DNA from: Planctomycetaceae bacterium
Lineage (GTDB): Bacteria > Planctomycetota > Planctomycetia > Pirellulales > Pirellulaceae
Length of the DNA: 64,000 nt
Reading direction: 5' to 3'
Assembly (NCBI GenBank): GCA_002724245.1
Contig: PBOG01000195.1
Span: 58,904 to 122,903 of the forward strand
Shown piece after piece: positions 40,041 to 48,908 of this stretch. The notes under the pieces were generated by a model. That model worked only from the letters and a program-made list of their open reading frames with translations, was not told where the DNA came from and did no database searches. The translations under genes were made by a program, and so were the position numbers. Numbering within the stretch: the first letter of the stretch is position 1; each line of letters begins with the position of its first letter.

Positions 40041-41274
40041 TCAGTGGTTTGGCAGTCGTGTCGTCAGGAAAGATCTTCACGAGCCAGGGGACTGCTTGTG
40101 GCGGGGAGTCAGGTTGATCAGCTATTTGCGTCAAGCGGTCGCGGGCCTGCTGCGAGAAAGGTGTTTCCGGATAGTCTTCCAGTAGTTGCTGGTAATGCAA
40201 ACGCGCTGACTTGTACTGCTTTCGCTGATCATAAAACTTTCCTGCGTTCCAGCCGCGCTCTGCTAAACCAAGACGTACTTGGGCATAGGCTTTGTTGAGT
40301 GTCTCGTGTTCACGCTTGGCGAGTTGCGGAAATTGCCTGTGGATCTGTTTCAAGAGCTTTTCCGCCCCCAGTAGAGGCTCCGCTGAATAGTCGGGGCCTT
40401 CGTAGATTTGCAGTTTGGCCTGGATGCCGTAGAGATGTGCGTGGAACTGATGTTCGCTACTGGCGAAGTGGGTACGGAGGTCGGTGAAGTACTGGTCTGC
40501 CTGGTGATAATCAGCTTGTTCCAGGTAGGCGACTCCTGCGGCCAGGGTCGCGTCGTCGGCCAATCGGCCGGTCGGATCATCGAACCGAATCCGGTCATAA
40601 ATTTTTACCGCGTGTCCGAAATCGTCGCGCAGTGGTCGAGTCTGATCGGTCCAATTGAAAGCGTAAAATGGCCGCGCCTGCTTTTCGTTCACGGAGAGCC
40701 AATACTGGGAGATCGTGAAGCGACGTGCTTCGACTCGATCGAGGTGCCTGGTCTCAGGGTATTGCTTGAGCAGTTGTTCGTAGGTCAAATTGGCCCGCGG
40801 ATAGTGATTCCCGAAATAATAGCTTTCGCCAGCCATAAACAGGGCATCCTGCTCAAGTTCAGAGTCTGGCCACAGCGCGCCCGCTTTCTCGTACTGTTCG
40901 GCCGCAGTGAAAAAAACGTCGTCACCTGTGGTTTCCAACTCTGGCTGAGCTCGTTGTGCACTGGCTTCACGAAATGTGTTTTCGGCCAGCCGAAACTGCT
41001 GGCGTGCTTTTTCTGTCTGGGGTCCGGAACCGGAAATGCGTTGAAATGTCTTGCTGATTTTATCGAGTGGCTTAACCTTCTCGTCTGCGGGAACTTCCTC
41101 CTCGATGTTTTCCTGTGAGACTTGGACTACATCATCAGACGTCCACTGACTCAAAGGTTTCTGCGACAGGGAATCGTAGTTTGTCTGTGGTTGAGAAAGC
41201 GTGGAGCAACCGATCACTGACAACAGGCTGGTCAGCGTCGTACTGATACAGTAGCGAGTTCCTGACTCTCGCAT
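40006..41274 (-). CDS. BamD/YfiO-like TPR lipoprotein
   Basis: Start at MRESGTRYCISTTLTSLLSVIGCS (lipobox); YEKAGALWPDSELEQDALFMAGESYYFGNHYPRANLTYEQLLKQYPET. Confidence 0.82.
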   Translation of the reverse strand: MRESGTRYCISTTLTSLLSVIGCSTLSQPQTNYDSLSQKPLSQWTSDDVVQVSQENIEEEVPADEKVKPLDKISKTFQRISGSGPQTEKARQQFRLAENTFREASAQRAQPELETTGDDVFFTAAEQYEKAGALWPDSELEQDALFMAGESYYFGNHYPRANLTYEQLLKQYPETRHLDRVEARRFTISQYWLSVNEKQARPFYAFNWTDQTRPLRDDFGHAVKIYDRIRFDDPTGRLADDATLAAGVAYLEQADYHQADQYFTDLRTHFASSEHQFHAHLYGIQAKLQIYEGPDYSAEPLLGAEKLLKQIHRQFPQLAKREHETLNKAYAQVRLGLAERGWNAGKFYDQRKQYKSARLHYQQLLEDYPETPFSQQARDRLTQIADQPDSPPQAVPWLVKIFPDDTTAKPLIATSPLGNARR

Positions 41275-41393
41275 GCAGGCGATCCTTCTGGTCGATGGGA
41301 ATATATGGAGGGGGAATATGCGGAGGCGTCGCTGGGCATTCCAAATTGCCAGGCCGGCCGTATCCCGGTTGTTGTCGTTACAGAGTGGTTGGT

Positions 41394-42158
41394 TTACTGC
41401 CGTTTGTGGGGTTGTCCGTCTAACCATTGGTGCATGCGGGGTCGGTGTCCGAGGAGATGGCACAGGTACCGGCTCAGTACTCCACGCATTTCACCTGCCA
41501 CGCGTGGCGTGAGCGGCGCCGTATGCTGGACGGATGTTTGCTGTTCGGTGTACTGTCGCATCGTGGCGATGACTTCTCCTGACACACTAACGACCTGATG
41601 CTGGCCGATGCGGCATTTGCCACACAAGACACCACCGGCCAATTGTCCAAACGCAACTCGTTTTGTGTTTTCGATGCACTCACCACAGCCGACACAGGCA
41701 TCCAGCATCGGCATATGACCCAGTAAGCGGAGTGCGTTGAGTTCAAAGCGGAGTAGATCCGCACGCCATTCCGACTCGTTGTCCAGGCTGAACAGGAAAT
41801 CATTTGCGATTTGGAATAGTTCTAAGTGCGGGTCTCCTTCATCCGTAAGGGAACGTAGCAATTCGGCGACGTAGTAACCTGCATAGAGACGAGGCAGGCT
41901 ACGGGCTGCAGCGCGAAAACGCCGTTCGAGTTTGGCTTCAGTCAGCAAATGCAGTGCGTCGGACGATTTGCGGAGGAACACTATGCGACACAAGGACAGC
42001 AGGTCAAGAGCAGACTCAAAGGGGCTCTTGAGACGCCTGGCGCCCTTTGCCAGAGCACTTATTTTCCCGAAATCCTCGGAAAACAGGGTGACAACACAAC
42101 TGGTTTCACTGAAATCGATGACCCGGATCACCAAGGCGCGTGATTTCTCGCTAGCCAT
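41394..42158 (-). CDS. recO: DNA repair protein RecO
   Basis: EKSRALVIRVIDFSETSCVVTLFSEDFGKISALAKGARRLKSPFESALDLL; CVGCGECIENTKRVAFGQLAGGVLCGKC zinc region. Confidence 0.95.
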   Translation of the reverse strand: MASEKSRALVIRVIDFSETSCVVTLFSEDFGKISALAKGARRLKSPFESALDLLSLCRIVFLRKSSDALHLLTEAKLERRFRAAARSLPRLYAGYYVAELLRSLTDEGDPHLELFQIANDFLFSLDNESEWRADLLRFELNALRLLGHMPMLDACVGCGECIENTKRVAFGQLAGGVLCGKCRIGQHQVVSVSGEVIATMRQYTEQQTSVQHTAPLTPRVAGEMRGVLSRYLCHLLGHRPRMHQWLDGQPHKRQ

Positions 42159-42532
42159 GCTGCACCTGTATCACTTCGCCCCAGGCAGTGGAAGACACTC
42201 TCGACATCCATTGTGAAATGCGCACGCTATGCAGTTTCCCGATATTTCCAGTCGGCTTGTTACAGCCAGGGTTTGCGCAGGTTTCCATTGCAGTCGTGAA
42301 AATCGGGTTTTCCGGCATAGTATTAGAGCGCGACGCGGATTCTGTCGAGCCACATCGCGGCGGATCATACCCGCTGGGGTGAGGATCGTTCGAGAGTGCG
42401 GCTGTGGCGTGACTGAACGCGGGGGCGTCTGGCTGGCCGTTGTGAAACAGGCAGTTTCCCTATCACAATACCCATCTGGAGGAGTCCGCGAATTCCAGGG
42501 CTCCCATCAGTCTTCTGAGTTGGGATGAATCC

Positions 42533-43090
42533 ATGCGTTGGTATCGTGAGCCGTTGCTGCATTTCGTTTTTCTGGGAGGGCTGGTGTTCCTCTACCATGA
42601 GGTTCGCCGTCCAGCACCGCCACCCACTGAACTTCCGATTGTCATTACCCAGGATGACGTGAATCAGCTACGCAGTCGCTGGGAGACTGAGCAGGGGCAA
42701 CCGCTGCCCGTAGCACAACTGAGCGGTCTGGTGCAGCGGATGGTCCACGAAGAGATCTTGTTTCGCGAGGCGGTGAAGGTGGGGCTGGCGCAAACCGATC
42801 CGGTCATGAGACGGCAGCTGATTGCCAGCATGGAATCACTGTTGCTGGAATTCGCAGGACAAGCGGAGCCGAGCGATCAGGAATTACGGATCTTTCTTGA
42901 ACGACCTGGGAACGGGTACCCGACGGCAGTCCGCGAAGAGGATTGGGACCAATTGCGGCCACAGCTGCGGGAAGATTGGTTACGTGCGAGCAAGCAGCAG
43001 GCACTCGAGGAAATGATTACTTCGTATCGGCGAGACTATGAAGTGATACTGCCTGCTTCGCTGGCGCCAGTTCTGGAGGTGACACCATGA
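42533..43090 (+). CDS. SurA/PpiC N-terminal-like membrane-anchored protein lacking a PPIase domain
   Basis: MRWYREPLLHFVFLGGLVFLYHE TM anchor then helical region ITQDDVNQLRSRWETEQGQPLPVAQLSGLVQRMVHEEILFREAVKVGL; ATGA overlap with the next gene. Confidence 0.8.
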   Translation: MRWYREPLLHFVFLGGLVFLYHEVRRPAPPPTELPIVITQDDVNQLRSRWETEQGQPLPVAQLSGLVQRMVHEEILFREAVKVGLAQTDPVMRRQLIASMESLLLEFAGQAEPSDQELRIFLERPGNGYPTAVREEDWDQLRPQLREDWLRASKQQALEEMITSYRRDYEVILPASLAPVLEVTP

Positions 43091-44082
43091 AGTGGTTTGG
43101 ATTCTGGGTCATTGGCGTTCTGACTGCAATCTTCTCGCCTTGCGGCATCGCCCATGAGTTGCGACCTGCTTATCTGGAATTGCGAGAAGTCGTTCCTGGC
43201 GAATTTGCGGTTACCTGGAGAACGCCTTACAAGGCAGGGCAGCCAGCTCTACTCCCCGAATTGCCTGAAATCTGTCGCCAACGTGGGCCAGCTCAAGTTG
43301 AACAGCGGCCGGATGCTTCGGTTCATCGTTGGCGTATTGCCGTCTCGGCAGTTGCACTGCGTGGGGCGGTCATCGAGTTTCCCGGACTGACGCCCGAATT
43401 GATGGATGTGCTAGTCCGTGTCGTGTGGCGAGAGGGGCCTGGATGGACATCTGTTGTACGGGGCGCAGGAGGGCTGAGAATTCCTTACCAGCCGACGGCC
43501 CGTTCGACCGTATCGCGGTACATGGTACTTGGTGTCGAGCACATCTGGTTTGGGTTTGATCATTTGTTGTTTGTCTTGGGCCTGCTGTGGATTGTGCGAG
43601 GCTGGCAGCGACTGGTTGGTACCGTGACGGCGTTTACTCTGGCGCACAGCATCACTTTGACGCTGGCAGTGACGGGTAGTATGCGTTTGTCGGCTGCGCC
43701 GGTTGAAGCAGTCATCGCGTTAAGTATTCTCTTGTTGGCATGTGAATTGGCCCGGAATACGCGGGGTTTGACATCACGGCACACCTGGCTGGTTGGGTTT
43801 GGGTTTGGACTGTTGCATGGTTTTGGATTTGCGGGAGCCCTGGCGGAGGTCGGATTGCCGTCAGGAGCCATGTTCTGGGCCCTGGCAGGATTCAATCTGG
43901 GTGTCGAGTTCGGCCAACTCGTGTTTGTGTTGGCACTCGTGTTCTGCCGCCTGATGTGGCGCCATTGGGTGGTGCGTTCGGATGGCTGGCGCTCAGATGG
44001 CTGGTTCGTGCAGCTACCGGTTTATGGGATGGGCACTGTTGCGGCGTTCTGGTTCTTCGAGCGGTTGGCCGCGTTTCCTTGA
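43087..44082 (+). CDS. HupE/UreJ-family membrane protein
   Basis: GVEHIWFGFDHLLFVLGLLWI...TAFTLAHSITLTLAV...GFGFGLLHGFGFAGALAEVGLP signature. Confidence 0.92.
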   Translation: MKWFGFWVIGVLTAIFSPCGIAHELRPAYLELREVVPGEFAVTWRTPYKAGQPALLPELPEICRQRGPAQVEQRPDASVHRWRIAVSAVALRGAVIEFPGLTPELMDVLVRVVWREGPGWTSVVRGAGGLRIPYQPTARSTVSRYMVLGVEHIWFGFDHLLFVLGLLWIVRGWQRLVGTVTAFTLAHSITLTLAVTGSMRLSAAPVEAVIALSILLLACELARNTRGLTSRHTWLVGFGFGLLHGFGFAGALAEVGLPSGAMFWALAGFNLGVEFGQLVFVLALVFCRLMWRHWVVRSDGWRSDGWFVQLPVYGMGTVAAFWFFERLAAFP

Positions 44083-44123
44083 CCCGCACTGAATGGTGGC
44101 CGACCATGGCGCAGCGGACGTTT

Positions 44124-47100
44124 TCAGTCAGCAGTCACTACGCGCACGTAACACCGGACGACTTCACCTGCGATTTCATGCTCACTGGCCTCGACAGCAT
44201 CCAACGCTTCAGTGTCGAGGCTTCTGGAGAGGGTTTCCCCCACGATGAAGTCATGGTTTTCGGAGATGGCTGCCAACAGTTCTGAGGATTCGGTGGCGAT
44301 ACCGATTTCAATCCGATCTGTAAATTCGCAGTCCAGCTGCTTGCGACGGTCTTGCACCAGCCGCACCAGATCTCGGGCGAGTCCTTCTCGGACAAGCTGT
44401 GGCGTCAGTTCCGTGGCCAGTACGACGACACAGGATTCGCCTTGGGCGGCTGCCCAGCCTTCTCTGGCCTGCAAACGAAATTGCAGATCTTCTTCGTCCA
44501 GTACGAGAGATTCTTCGCCAACGTCAATCGTGACCTGGCCGCGGTCGCTCAGTTCGGCCAGGAGCGCACGTCCATCGCAGTCCAGTAGCCGTTTCTTGAG
44601 ATGCGGCATCAGCTTTCCGATACGTGGGCCCAGCCGCTGAAAATTAGGTTGAATTTGGTAGCGGATGTACTCATCAGCCTGTTCTGCGTAAGCCAGTTCT
44701 TTGACGTTTAATTCCTCACGGAGCAAGTCGTCATGTGCTTCCAGCCAGGATTGGTGTTCCGTTGTTGCCAGGATGACTTCCACTTTTGCCAGAGGCTGTC
44801 GTACTTTGAGCCGGGATTCCATTCGAGCCTTGCGCCCCAGCGACGCAATTTCTCTGAGTAGTTGCATGCGCTCCGAGAGTTCGTGATCGATGGATGCCTC
44901 GATGCTGGTGGGAAAGTCGCAGAGATGGACGCTTTCCAACACTTGGTCGCCGAATCCAGCGGAAAGATTTTTCCAGAGCGTTTCCGCGAGAAACGGTACG
45001 AATGGTGCGATCAGTTTGCTGGTTGTCAACAGACACTCGTACAGTGTCCAGTAGGCGTCTTGTTTCTCGGGGGAGTTCAGATCGTCTTGCCAGAATCGAT
45101 CGCGACTACGGCGGACGTACCAGTTGCTAAGCGCGTCGACGAAGCGTGTGAGCTGTTGACAGGCACTGTAGTTGTCGTAGTTGTCCATCGCCTGCGTGAC
45201 AGTACTGACCGTCTGATTTAACTCGCTGAGAATCCAACGATCTAGTTCACCTCGGCTTTCAGGTGGACGGACTGCTTCGGCAGCCAGCAAGTCTTGATGG
45301 GTTAGTTGCCCCTCATTCGACCAGGACTCCTGGACAGACAGAGCTGAGGTTGGATCAAATCCGTCGATGTTGGCGTAAATCACAAAAAAGCTGTAAACGT
45401 TCCACAGTCGCAGCAGGAATTCGGGAATACTGTCTTTGATCGCCTGTTCGCGATAGCGGATCGATGACCAGGGAGTTTGATTGGCGAAGAAATACCAGCG
45501 CAGCGCATCCGCTCCGTGCCGGTCGAGGATCTCGCCCGGTTCGCGGTAATTGCGTTTACTCTTGGACATCTTCGTGCCATCCTCGCCGAGCATGAGCCCC
45601 AGTACCACGCAGTTGCGATACGGATGGGGTAACTCGGGGGCAGGTGCGGCGTCGGATTTGTCAGGTTTTTCATCGAACAGCAGTGTGCTGATTGCCAGCA
45701 AGCTATAAAACCAGCCGCGCGTCTGGTCGATTGCTTCACTGATGAAATCCGCCGGAAATTGCTGTGCGAAGGAGTCCTGTCCCTGGTGCGGGTATCCCCA
45801 CTGGGCAAAGGGCATCGCGCCGCTGTCGTACCAGCAGTCAATGACTTCGGGCACGCGGTGCATTTTTGCCCCTGCCGCATAGGGGGAATCGTAATAGACC
45901 GCATCGATGTACGGCTTGTGGATTTTCAAGTCTTCGGGCAGCTGTGGATGTTCTCGTTGTGCCTGTTCCCAGACCTCGATGCCACCAATGCCCGGTTTCT
46001 CCAGCAATTCACCGTAGCTGCCAATGGCTTCCATGCGACCCGTTTCTGAGCAGACCCAGATCGGCAGAGGCGTCCCCCAATAGCGTTCTCTGGAGAGGGC
46101 CCAGTCGACATTGGATTCCAGGAAGTTGCCGAATCGCCCATCCCGAATATGTTCCGGCATCCAGCGAATGTTGCCGTTGTTGGCCAGCATCCGGTCTTTG
46201 AACTGCGTGGTGCGAATGAACCAGCTGTGTCTGGGGTACTGGATCAGGGGGTCGTCTTCCGCACGCCAGCAGAAGGGGTAATCGTGGGAGTACTGTTCCT
46301 GGTGGAAGAGCAAGCCGCGTTCTCGCAATCCTCGGGTAATGGGTTTGTCGGCGTCTTTAACCCATTGCCCTGCATATTCTGGAAGTGCTTCGGTGAACTT
46401 GCCATCGGGACCGACGGCGCAGATCAGCTCAGGGCCTTCACCGTCACGGAAACGCGCGCGATCTGCCTGGAGCACCTCGTAATCGACTTCTCCGAACGCG
46501 GGAGCTTGATGGACAATCCCAGTGCCACTTTCGGTTGTCACAAAATCCGCGGGCAGAACGCGCCAGCCGAGAAATTCAGCACCGCCGTCGAGGAGTTCTC
46601 CCTGCTGAGTCCCCAGGGACTGGTAGTAACAGTCAAATGGAGGATGGTAGCGTTGGCCGACCAGTTTTGCCCCCGGAAAGGTCTCAACGATCGACAACTC
46701 ACGTTGCACTTTGGCTGAGACGGCGGGGACCAGATCGCGAGCCAGAATCAAATATTGATTCGATTCCGGGTCGGCAACCCGCGCATATTCAAGTTGCGGA
46801 TCCACCGCCGCGAACTGATTACTCGGCAATGTCCAGGGGGTTGTTGTCCAGACCAGGAGGGCGGTGTCGGGCTGATCGAGCAAGGGAAAACGCACGTAGA
46901 CACTGGGGTCGGCAACTTGCCGGTAGCCCTGGCCGACTTCGCCACTTGACAATGCGGTACCGCCTTGCGCCCACCACCAGACGATTTTATGGCCCTGATA
47001 CAACAGCCCTCGATCAAAGAGCGTTTTCAATGACCACCAGACACTCTCGACATAGCTCTGATGATATGTGACGTAGGCATCATCGAGATGGATCCAGAAT

Positions 47101-47516
47101 CCCAGGCGTTGCGTCAACCGTTCCCACTCTTGCATGTATCGCCAGACGCTCTGCTGGCATTTGTGGATGAACGGTTCGATTCCGAAAGCCTCGATTTCCT
47201 CCTTGGAATGAATCCCCAGTTCTTTGCAGACTTCAACTTCGACAGGCAGACCGTGTGTGTCCCATCCGCCTTTGCGCTCGCATCGGTAGCCTCGCATCGT
47301 CTTGTAGCGAGGAAATAGATCCTTGATGGCACGCGTCAGACAATGCCCGGGATGAGGCATTCCGTTGGCTGTTGGCGGGCCCTCATAAAAGACGAACCGC
47401 GGCGCATCATCGCGCCGCTGCAGCGACTTTTCGTAAACCTGTTGATCGTCCCAGAATGCGAGGACTTGTTCTTCGAGTTGCGGAAACCGGACATCAGAGG
47501 GGACAGGTTCAAACAT
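44124..47516 (-). CDS. ileS: Isoleucyl-tRNA synthetase
   Basis: [63 protein letters not shown]; start at [22 protein letters not shown]. Confidence 0.96.
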   Translation of the reverse strand: MFEPVPSDVRFPQLEEQVLAFWDDQQVYEKSLQRRDDAPRFVFYEGPPTANGMPHPGHCLTRAIKDLFPRYKTMRGYRCERKGGWDTHGLPVEVEVCKELGIHSKEEIEAFGIEPFIHKCQQSVWRYMQEWERLTQRLGFWIHLDDAYVTYHQSYVESVWWSLKTLFDRGLLYQGHKIVWWWAQGGTALSSGEVGQGYRQVADPSVYVRFPLLDQPDTALLVWTTTPWTLPSNQFAAVDPQLEYARVADPESNQYLILARDLVPAVSAKVQRELSIVETFPGAKLVGQRYHPPFDCYYQSLGTQQGELLDGGAEFLGWRVLPADFVTTESGTGIVHQAPAFGEVDYEVLQADRARFRDGEGPELICAVGPDGKFTEALPEYAGQWVKDADKPITRGLRERGLLFHQEQYSHDYPFCWRAEDDPLIQYPRHSWFIRTTQFKDRMLANNGNIRWMPEHIRDGRFGNFLESNVDWALSRERYWGTPLPIWVCSETGRMEAIGSYGELLEKPGIGGIEVWEQAQREHPQLPEDLKIHKPYIDAVYYDSPYAAGAKMHRVPEVIDCWYDSGAMPFAQWGYPHQGQDSFAQQFPADFISEAIDQTRGWFYSLLAISTLLFDEKPDKSDAAPAPELPHPYRNCVVLGLMLGEDGTKMSKSKRNYREPGEILDRHGADALRWYFFANQTPWSSIRYREQAIKDSIPEFLLRLWNVYSFFVIYANIDGFDPTSALSVQESWSNEGQLTHQDLLAAEAVRPPESRGELDRWILSELNQTVSTVTQAMDNYDNYSACQQLTRFVDALSNWYVRRSRDRFWQDDLNSPEKQDAYWTLYECLLTTSKLIAPFVPFLAETLWKNLSAGFGDQVLESVHLCDFPTSIEASIDHELSERMQLLREIASLGRKARMESRLKVRQPLAKVEVILATTEHQSWLEAHDDLLREELNVKELAYAEQADEYIRYQIQPNFQRLGPRIGKLMPHLKKRLLDCDGRALLAELSDRGQVTIDVGEESLVLDEEDLQFRLQAREGWAAAQGESCVVVLATELTPQLVREGLARDLVRLVQDRRKQLDCEFTDRIEIGIATESSELLAAISENHDFIVGETLSRSLDTEALDAVEASEHEIAGEVVRCYVRVVTAD

Positions 47517-47594
47517 CGTATGTTGGCGATCACATGCTCGGCGGAATGACAAACAGCTGAGTAAACCATGCCGAGCAGTTAACCGCAATCGCGG

Positions 47595-47867
47595 TCAGGG
47601 TGTGATTCCTTCCTCCGGGAGCTCGTCGTCATCGTCCTCCTCGAAATCTTCGTCCGAATCGGGAAGTGTGCCAAAGTCGTCTTCGACCCCGTAGTCGTCC
47701 TCAAGCTCTTCCTCAAAGTCATCGTCGAAGTCGTCATCAAAGTCGTCTTCGTCAAAGTCGTCGAGATCTTCCTCGTCGTCGGCCATGACCACGGCTGGAG
47801 ACTCATCCGTTGGTTTCGCCACACCCACCTTTTCGTCTTCCCGAGGAGACAACTCGGTCCGTTGCAT
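47595..47867 (-). CDS. Hyper-acidic small protein (90 aa)
   Basis: ORF with ATG; DDEEDLDDFDEDDFDDDFDDDFEEELEDDYGVEDDFG...; upstream of ileS on same strand. Confidence 0.72.
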   Translation of the reverse strand: MQRTELSPREDEKVGVAKPTDESPAVVMADDEEDLDDFDEDDFDDDFDDDFEEELEDDYGVEDDFGTLPDSDEDFEEDDDDELPEEGITP

Positions 47868-47973
47868 TTATTTGCCCTTGTCAACAAATGGACTGATCAA
47901 CATGACAGCGATACCAATTTAATTCACAGTGCACCGGGGCGAAAACAACTTTCCAAGCTTCCGGGAATCGAAC

Positions 47974-48002
47974 TAAATAGAGACAACGCAAACGGTTGTC
48001 AA
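47974..48002 (-). promoter_or_regulatory. Candidate promoter for acidic-protein/ileS operon: TTGACA-N17-TATTTA with internal inverted repeat
   Basis: Minus strand TTGACAACCGTTTGCGTTGTCTCTATTTA; GACAAC/GTTGTC inverted repeat overlaps the -35 and spacer. Confidence 0.45.
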
Positions 48003-48308
48003 GCGGCGGTTGGGTTGACAGCGGTACCCTGGCAGCGTGTTGTCGGTATCCAGCGGTGGCTGGAAGGCCGGTTCTATGGCCAGGCTCGCTGGCCCTTGGC
48101 CGGCAAAAGGTGACTTGTCTGTGGTGCTTTGAGTTCGGCAGGATGAACGGGATCGTAGCGGGACGTGTGGTTGAATATGGGCGGCTCGATGAGATCGGGG
48201 AACCGTGCCCTGCCTGCGCGAGGCCTGTTTGTGCAGGGGGAGGGGTTCGTTCTTGCTAGTGTCTGGTAAGAAATCAGGAGATGGGTCGCCGGCTGGCTGA
48301 GGCTGGCG

Positions 48309-48348
48309 AAAAAAAATAGGACAGGCCAGCAAGTTGCATGACCTGTCC
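48309..48348 (-). terminator. Rho-independent terminator: GGACAGG...CCTGTCC stem followed by TATTTTTTTT on minus strand
   Basis: 7-bp perfect outer stem with additional inner pairing, T8 tract immediately 3' on minus strand. Confidence 0.82.
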
Positions 48349-48405
48349 CAACACGGGGGGTTCAATCGGTACTTTCCGGGAGAGCCGATATGCAGTCGGC
48401 CCTTA
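48309..48405 (-). ncRNA. Candidate small RNA, ~97 nt, with own promoter and intrinsic terminator
   Basis: Minus strand: TTGACA(48439-48434)-N16-TACTAT(48417-48412), then structured sequence, ending in hairpin 48319-48348 followed by T8 (48316-48309). Confidence 0.6.
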
Positions 48406-48411
48406 GTTTCC

Positions 48412-48439
48412 ATAGTAGGTGACTGGATTCGAATGTCAA
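48412..48439 (-). promoter_or_regulatory. Candidate sigma70-type promoter of small RNA (TTGACA-16-TACTAT)
   Basis: Perfect -35 hexamer and 4/6 -10 hexamer at 16-nt spacing; spacer holds palindrome ATTCGAAT. Confidence 0.55.
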
Positions 48440-48908
48440 AATAAAAAGCCTGGAGAATTTGGGTAAATATTATTTCGGGCACGGAATTTCTGTTTTCAGT
48501 GGTGCCGGACCGGTTTGCCCCGCAGTTTGTCCTGGTTGCTGGCGAAGTTGCTGCAGGGCCGCCTCACCCACCTGCCAGGGCTCTTTTGTTGCCGCCTCGC
48601 GCCGTGCGGCAATTTTATATTTGAGTCCTGTCGCCAGCAGCTAAAATGGAACCAGGGGCTTTACGCTTTCTGATGTCTTCCCCGGCGGATTACAGACAAA
48701 CGGGTTACAACGTGCTGTGTGGCAGTGCGCAGAGACACGTGGTTTTGCACTGGATCGGGATGGCAATGGTTTTCGCGGTTTATCTGTAGCGGCTTGCTCG
48801 CAGGGTCCGCTCGCGGTTGTCTGCTCCGCACTGAAACCGCAGGTGTCGCGGTCACAAGAGGCATACGTTCGCTTTATCGAACTCACTCGGTATTCCAAAG
48901 GAGCCGTC

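Noticed and set aside
48015-48035. Minus-strand CAGGGTACCGCTG as a T-box motif upstream of ileS
   Set aside because: Only partial match to the T-box core, no stem I/specifier seen, and the intrinsic terminator lies on the wrong side of it.
48105-48260. GC-rich inverted repeats around GGCCAGGCTCGCTGGCC on plus strand as a second terminator or RNA
   Set aside because: Short imperfect stems, no T-tract and no clear promoter.
48425-48445. TTCGAATCC on minus strand as tRNA T-arm
   Set aside because: Flanking bases do not pair as a T stem and no acceptor or anticodon arms are present.
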